In this document: positions 57,603 to 64,000 of the stretch, in pieces | How positions within the stretch are numbered: the first letter of the stretch is position 1 | Layout: every line of letters begins with the position of its first letter | Assembly (NCBI GenBank): GCA_015179025.1 | Contig: WHUX01000260.1 | Location: forward strand, 1-64,000 | DNA from: Terfezia claveryi | Taxonomy: Eukaryota > Ascomycota > Pezizomycetes > Pezizales > Pezizaceae | Reading direction: 5' to 3' | DNA: 64,000 bases | The notes under the pieces: generated by a model | The model's input: the letters and a program-made list of their open reading frames with translations, nothing else | The model's database searches: none | What the model was told of the DNA's origin: nothing | Translations under genes and position numbers: made by a program

Positions 57603-60291
57603 CATACTATTTTTATAAGGCTTATTTATAGGTCTTATCTTACTAGTTTTCTTCTTATATAATATCTGAATCTATTATATCCTTTTTACTTTTCTTTCAT
57701 CTATTTTACTCATAATACTAGGGACTAATCTAAAACAATAACTTTCATATACTACTTTCCTATTTAAAATAAACTTCTCTTTAATACTTAGAGTATTATA
57801 ATTAAAATTATATTCAACATTTTTTGCAATATCTTCTAGAATACTAAAAACAGATTTCACCTTCTTCTTCTTCTTTCTTAGTCTTATTATAAGGTCAATG
57901 ATTGTTTATTGACTTTCTTTATTTCTCTCTAGAGTCATAAAGCTTACCTCTTCTCTATTTCTCCTATAATTAGCTAGTACTATACAAAATATAACTTTGT
58001 TTCTATTAATACCTATAATTGTAATCTAGTAATTTCTATTATTACCATTGTCTTTCTTCATTCTAACAGTCCTTATACAAGGTCTGCTAAGTATAATTTC
58101 ATGGGTTAAGTTTACTATTATAAAGAAATTACTACTAATTACTATCTTTTCTATCATGATTATGACTTTGTAGTAAACTTCTACTACCTACATACTATTT
58201 TCTGTAGCTCCTCCTCTAGACTACTTAACCTTAATATTAATTAGGATATTATATTCCTTAACAATGTCCTTCCTTACTAAGTTCAACTCGGATCCTATAT
58301 TAATTAGTATTTCTAACATATCTTCTACATTATTATTTAGACCTATAATACATACTAGGCATACCATTACATAAAGCTCTCTATCTGACTTATCCCTATA
58401 TATCTATAAGATTACTACATCTATTTTTTTCTCTACCTAATACTATATTTCTGTAATTTGCAGAACTCTTTTGATTCCTATATATTATTGTATCAACTCT
58501 AGCCCTACTATTACTAGAATCTCTTCCAGATTAAGTTCTCTGTTACTTATTAGCTTATAAGCAATTTTATCAAGATCTAAGTTTTCCCTTATCTATATCC
58601 AAATAATGATATTTCTAACTTTCTCCATTTCCTTGTTCTTCTTTTCCTCTAATTTCTCTTTTATATTTTTCTTCTTTAGTTCAAGCTCCTATAGTTCTTC
58701 TATATCTTTTATTATCTTATCTTATATTATGGGTTCCTGTACTTTTTATTTTTTTTATAGCTTCCTTTAATTTAATAGTAGCTTTAGATAACTAAATAGC
58801 TAGAATTTTATTTCTTCTTAAGATTCTCTAGAAATAATCCCTTCCTTCATATTCTTAGATTTGTTTTGTGTTTGGACTGGCTTATAAATCATTGACTACC
58901 TATTCATCTTCTTATATTTATATCTTTCTCCTTTATAAGTTATAGTCTTTATACTAGGCCTTTGTTTTTATTATATCATTATACTAGAAATATACTTAAT
59001 TAAATCAATTTTTAATTTTTTAGTCTTTAATATCTTCTTTACTTATACCTTCTACTATTTAGTTACTTGTCCATCTTTAGCTACTATTGAATAAAGTACT
59101 TTAATTGTTCCTTCTTTTCCTTCTTTTCATAAGAGAGGTCCTACTGAAATGCATGTTTCCTCTTTTATTTACCTTTTGGAAGTCCTTATATTCATCTCTT
59201 CTATACATTCTACCATCCCAAAAACATCTTTAAAATCTTTATCCTCTACCTTTATTTCCTATATTGGATTTATAATCTCTTCACCTATACTAATTGAGAT
59301 TATATAGTTATTATAGTTGTTATAGCTTAGGAGTCATTATAACTATTTTCTTGAGTTCTGCTAACTCAAGATCTTACTTAATTGCTTTCTCTTTAGCACT
59401 TTACTGAGCTTCTAAGTATTGTAGCTTTAAATCTTACAGTTGGTTATTAATCTTATCTATAGGGTCTGCCTTTTCCTACTTTTTTAAGGTTTTCTTCTTT
59501 GTCTCCTTGTACTTTCTATTATTCTTTAGTATTTTAACTTAAGATATCATTTTTTCATATTCTATCTTATCTTTTTCTTCCTTAAAAAACCTTATTATCT
59601 GTGACCCTTCATCTTCTAACTATTCTAATATAGTCTACTTAATATTCTTCTACTTATCTATAAGTATATTAGGATTCTCTAGATTGATCTCATACTTCTT
59701 ATAAATCTTATCTTCTGTACAAATCTTAAAAGCTTACAAGAATAATATAATTCTAGTCTACTTATCTAACTTTCTTTCCTCTAACAATATTTATAATCAT
59801 TCACTATATTTAATAATAAATAAATGATAGTCACTAAAACTTAGATTTTTCTTCTTTCTTATTTCTGATACTATTTTTCAGAAGTCCTTTTTTATAATCC
59901 TTTTTAACTTTAAATTACTGGCTCTAAAATCCTTTAATAGTTACTTCTTAAATTCATTCTAATTATTCTTCTTATATAACCTAATTATCTTGAGATATTT
60001 TCTAATAAATTTCTTATAGCATTAAATAATTCTCTTTATTTTTTACTTCTCTATTGACTCAACTATTAGATTATACCATTTTATAAAGAAATCAAAGATA
60101 TCTATTCTGTCAAAATAAGGTGCTCTCTACTAACTAGGTAAACAATAAAAGGCTACTTTATATAAGGTTGTAATTTAGACTTTGTAAGACTCAGAAGGAC
60201 TATTTCTTCCTTCTCTTACCTTTCCCTTTTCTGTTGCTTTTAAGCTTTCCTCAAGCTCTTGATGATAGGCTTCCTCTTCTTCAAGAGACAT
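57603..60291 (-). pseudogene. Gypsy-D gag and protease relic
   Basis: On the minus strand the ATG at 60291 begins MSLEEEEAYHQELEESLKAT. After stops it continues with RAPYFDRIDIFDFFIKWYNL, a typical gypsy gag core. Farther on, near 58330-58200, comes an aspartic-protease relic, ILINIGSELNLVRKDIVKEY, where NIGS replaces catalytic DTGS. The stretch down to 57675 (SILEDIAKNVEYNFNYNTLS) leads towards RT, whose continuation is at 48500-47238 across the Gypsy-C insertion. Composition is very AT-rich with many stops, so this is an old relic. Confidence 0.7.
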
Positions 60292-63105
60292 TTTGTCTAG
60301 GAATAAGTTAATTTTGGTTAAAACCTTTTTTTACTTTTCACTATAAGAATAGGTTATAGATTAAGAACTATATACTTATATAGGAATTCTCCTAGTTAGT
60401 TGTTCTATTTTCTTTCTGTTTCTTACTTACCTCTTAAGCTCTAATGCTATGTTATTTAGTTCTGAAAATTATCTTCTTTCTATTATCTTTAAGGATCACT
60501 TTACTTCTTTTTCTTATTTCTTATTCTTACTTAATAATTCTTCCCTTATCTTTAAGTTCTAAATTCTCTTTAGGTCTTTGTATATTTCTATTAGTATCTA
60601 TCCTATCATCATCCTCATCTATCTTTTCTATGATACATTGATTAGCTTTCTGTTAACTATTTCTATGACCTCATATATTTCTACTTTATCTTGGGACTTC
60701 TTATCTTGATTTTTCTTTATTTTTATAATAACAATTTAGTGATAGGCCTTTTAGTTAAAGGGACTAATATAAAAGCACTTCATTCCTAATAGAAGAATAT
60801 ATACTGAAGAATTAGGTCAAAGTTTTCAAATAGTATTGCTAACTTAGAAAAGAAGAAAATATTAAGAGTTTATAAAGGTAGAATTGTACTTCAAAAAATC
60901 CTATTTATCTCTTTCTATTAAAAACTTTCTTCTTTAAGCTCCTTATAAAACCCCATAATAATCATATCCTTTTAACTTTATAAAAGAAGTATATAAGTGC
61001 TGAGAGAATTAAGGTCCTATATTGGATATATAAGATATTAGATAGGGATCCAATGACAGTATAAAGTAAGGGACTTTATATACATGAGCCACTAGAGCAA
61101 TAAAAGGAATAAGCTTCTAAGATTCTTATTTCAGAAGCTAAATAGGATATAATGATAACCCATTACCTACGTTACAAGTAATATCTAATACTATGATAAG
61201 GAGATAATAATAATATGATACTAGGTAGGATTCTATCTAAGTATTAAACAGGACTAAGACAATATCCTATTACCTATAGTCATAGGTATAATAAAGGTAA
61301 TACAAACCCATCATCTATATTACAGATAATGATAAAGACAATAAAGACTAAGAGGAGGTAGTTGTAATACTAGTTAGTACTTCTGCTAGCTCTTCTACTA
61401 GCTCTTCTACTAGCTCTCCTACTAACTCTACTACTAGTTCCTCTACTAGCTCTTCTACTAGCTCTCTTTCTTACTACTAGCTAGCTCTTTTGCTAGCTTT
61501 TTTACTAGCTCTTCTGCCAGCTCTTTTACTATCTCTTCTACTAGCTTTTTTACTACCTCTACTACTAATCTTCTAACTAACTCTTCCACTAACTTTCTTT
61601 CTTACTACTAGTTAACTCTTCTACTAGCTCTTCTACTACCTCTTTTATTAGTTTTTCTATGAGCTTTTCTACTAGCTCTTTTACTAGCTCCCCCATTAGC
61701 TCTTCTACTAGATCTACCTCTATAAATTAAATTCTTTCTCTAAATATTGGTACTCTAAATTAAGTATTTCTAAATCATATATAATAGAAATCTCTATATT
61801 AGCAAAATTAAAATAGTTTATAAACTCCATATTAGAGTTAACCTAACTATTAACCTACTTAATATTTTTTTAAAATTAGTTAACTTAAATAGACTAGTTG
61901 TAGTATTTACCTTATAGCTAAAAAATATATCAATTAGTTATTATAATATTATAAGACCTATTCCTTAATTCTTATATTCAAACCTTTACAACTCAGATTT
62001 ACTTGTTCCTAATGAAATTAAGGATCTAGTCTTACTAGAAGTTGATAATCTATTGATCTCTATATTAGATTAACTCAGATAAAGGTAATAGTAGTAGTAA
62101 AGGTAATAGTAGTAGTAGTAGTTATAGTAGTAATAGTAGTAGTAGTAGTAAAATTAGTATGAGTTATAATATTACTAACTATATAAGTAGTTAATAAGAT
62201 AAAAAAAATAATAATAATATAGAAGTATATATTAATACATATTAAAGATATTTTATAATACAGTATGATATTGTAGTATTATGCAATAGAAGATATTATA
62301 ATATAGAGGATATTATACTATAGAAGTAGTATATTGATATAGAAATACCGATACTATTATATGAGAAGCTAGTATCTACTAATATTAATATTATTACTCT
62401 CTACTAAATATTAGTACTAAATCTATAATATATAAGCTAATACAAGACTCTTATGTAAGAGAGGTACTAAATTTATTACTATTAAACTATATAATAGTAT
62501 ATTTAATTTAGTTTACTAGAGGTATACTATTATTATATTAATATAAGATCTAGAAATATATTTATTTATTATATAATATTATTATATTAATATAAGATCT
62601 AGTTATATATTTATTTATTAGTTAAAAAAGTAGGTAGTTATAATAAGTTCTAATAATACTTTTTTATAATATATTTCTATAATAATTTCCTATAATAGTA
62701 CTAAAATATATTAAAATAATAGTAAAGCTTAGTAAACATTTAAGTTATTTAGCAATTACTTATAACTTTAGTAAGTATTTAAAAAAAAAGTAGGGAACTA
62801 AATTTTAATAAATTATTTAGTAAATAGTTTTGAGTTAAATTACTACTAGTACTAATAGGTTAAGTTAGTGTCTAAAGTAAATTAATAACTAGTAAAATCT
62901 ACCTTAACTTAACCTATAATATACTCTAATATTAAAATATAATTTTTTTTTACAAATAATTATATAAACTAATAAATTCTAATAGATTCTTAAAATTATA
63001 AGAAATATAATATACTTATTTTATTAGTAATATAAGTTTATTTTAAAAAAATAAATTATTTATATATACTAATATATTAAATATATTAGGTATATAAGAT
63101 ATATA
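60292..63105. other. AT-rich repeat DNA upstream of Gypsy-D gag; no gene seen
   Basis: Probably contains the untranslated leader and mutated LTR of Gypsy-D, but I could not define LTR edges. It includes the 12-bp minisatellite (61381-61712), AGT-triplet runs near 62088-62150 and a segment at 62300-62400 related to 1290-1370. No credible coding frame. Confidence 0.4.
61381..61712 (+). repeat. 12-bp minisatellite (CTCTTCTACTAG)n
   Basis: About 25 imperfect CTCTTCTACTAG units with point differences and a few insertions, on a CT-rich strand. Confidence 0.9.
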
Positions 63106-64000
63106 TGTAATGGAGAACGTTGTTTCATTGCTTATATAATTGATTATATAGTTTTGTATTTCCTATATTACTACTATATTATGTAACTAAGCCTCTCGGT
63201 TGAAGGACTAGCCTTCAACCACCTCCTATTACTTTATAAGCATCCATAGCATGCGAAATTTGCTATGGGAAGTTCCATAGCACTTACCATATGAAGACAC
63301 CCTTATTATGGCCACATGACCTCTGTTTAAGACATGTGACTCATTACTATGGCCATATAATCCCTTTTGTACAGCGCACTACCTTCTGATATGCTACCCT
63401 TTATTGTATTTATTTCCTTAGTCATTAGATCTCAGAGGAGTATAAATAGGCTGCTGGATTCCCTCTGGAATCCAAAGAAAGAAAAGAAGCAACAAGCAAG
63501 CACACAGAGCAAGCAAGCCTATATTCCAATTAGATCAAGATCATATAGCTTAGATAGCACAAATCATATAAGATAGATTACACTAGTTAATTACTGTTCC
63601 TCCGGAATGTCCACATAGTAATCTCCCTACCTTCTGAGGTCTTACCTCAACAGAACCAAAATACACAAACGTCCATGCCTATGATATAGATTGTATAAAT
63701 GTACCAATGAATACTGTCTAGTACCATTCATTATATTTTTTTTAACTCACTTACCTAATCTTTACTTTTAAATCCAAGGCCTGATCAACCTTCGAATACC
63801 TTTATTACACTCACGCAAGTATATACAATTCGACACACAAGTGCACATATAAAATCGATATTGTTATTCAACTAGCTAGCCAACAAGAAAATCCAACAAC
63901 GAGATATCAGACTCTCAACTGCAGTACATCAACAAAAGACTTAGAAGCAAGCTAAGCAGAGCTCTAATGGGCAGTGGTATCCCATATTAAACAATCCCAC
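63106..64000 (+). mobile_element. Second Gypsy-C copy, truncated by the window end
   Basis: LTR at 63106-63735 (630 bp), followed by the same internal leader as the first copy (compare 63736-64000 with 49218-49490). Its LTR has only one full 40-bp unit plus a partial one. No coding part is reached. Confidence 0.92.

Noticed and set aside
61381..61712. CRISPR-like array
   Set aside because: Contiguous 12-bp units without spacers in a eukaryotic sequence; a minisatellite.

Overview
The window looks like a filamentous ascomycete (Pezizomycotina-type) nuclear contig. Fungal features include short introns with GT..AG borders, a CDC14/PCC1/dynactin-p25/GCL-modifier gene set, Ty1/copia and Ty3/gypsy retrotransposons with chromodomains, and an RIP-like mutation pattern (CpA to TpA, turning Gln codons into TAG/TAA stops). 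I cannot name the species.

The sequence is split into two compartments. A GC-balanced gene island lies at about 2.6-23.4 kb. It holds: the glutamate-cysteine ligase modifier subunit (minus strand, 3675-4649); dynactin p25/DCTN5 (plus, 5034-5986, five exons), which diverges from it across a 384-bp promoter; the KEOPS subunit PCC1 (minus, 6571-6936, two exons); the mitotic-exit phosphatase CDC14 (plus, 8235-10578, four exons); a large low-complexity protein of unknown function (plus, 15500-18577, intronless); and a homeodomain transcription factor (plus, 20359-23109, two exons). These are unrelated housekeeping and regulatory genes, not an operon or biosynthetic cluster. The GCL modifier gene and CDC14 each carry apparent frame breaks that a missing base in a homopolymer would explain, so assembly error is more likely than gene death.

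The flanks (1-2.6 kb and 23.4-64 kb) are AT-rich repeats built by successive nested insertions. Gypsy-A (about 25.36-47.24 kb, plus) was broken by a copia element (27775-33178, minus, 5-bp repeat CTACT), by chromovirus Gypsy-B (33236-39640, plus, 5-bp repeat ATATA) and by a 3.2-kb foldback element (42838-46003). The foldback element has inverted arms of about 0.75 kb around an array of about 110/69-bp repeats. A minus-strand relic, Gypsy-D (47.24-63.1 kb), was split by Gypsy-C (48506-57597, plus, 5-bp repeat GGTTT). A second Gypsy-C copy begins at 63106 and runs off the window. Exact target-site duplications let the insertions be ordered.

The least explained structures are the foldback element, an extra zinc-knuckle-bearing spacer inside Gypsy-C pol, a 40-bp repeat that sets the LTR length of Gypsy-C copies, and small GC-rich palindromic segments.
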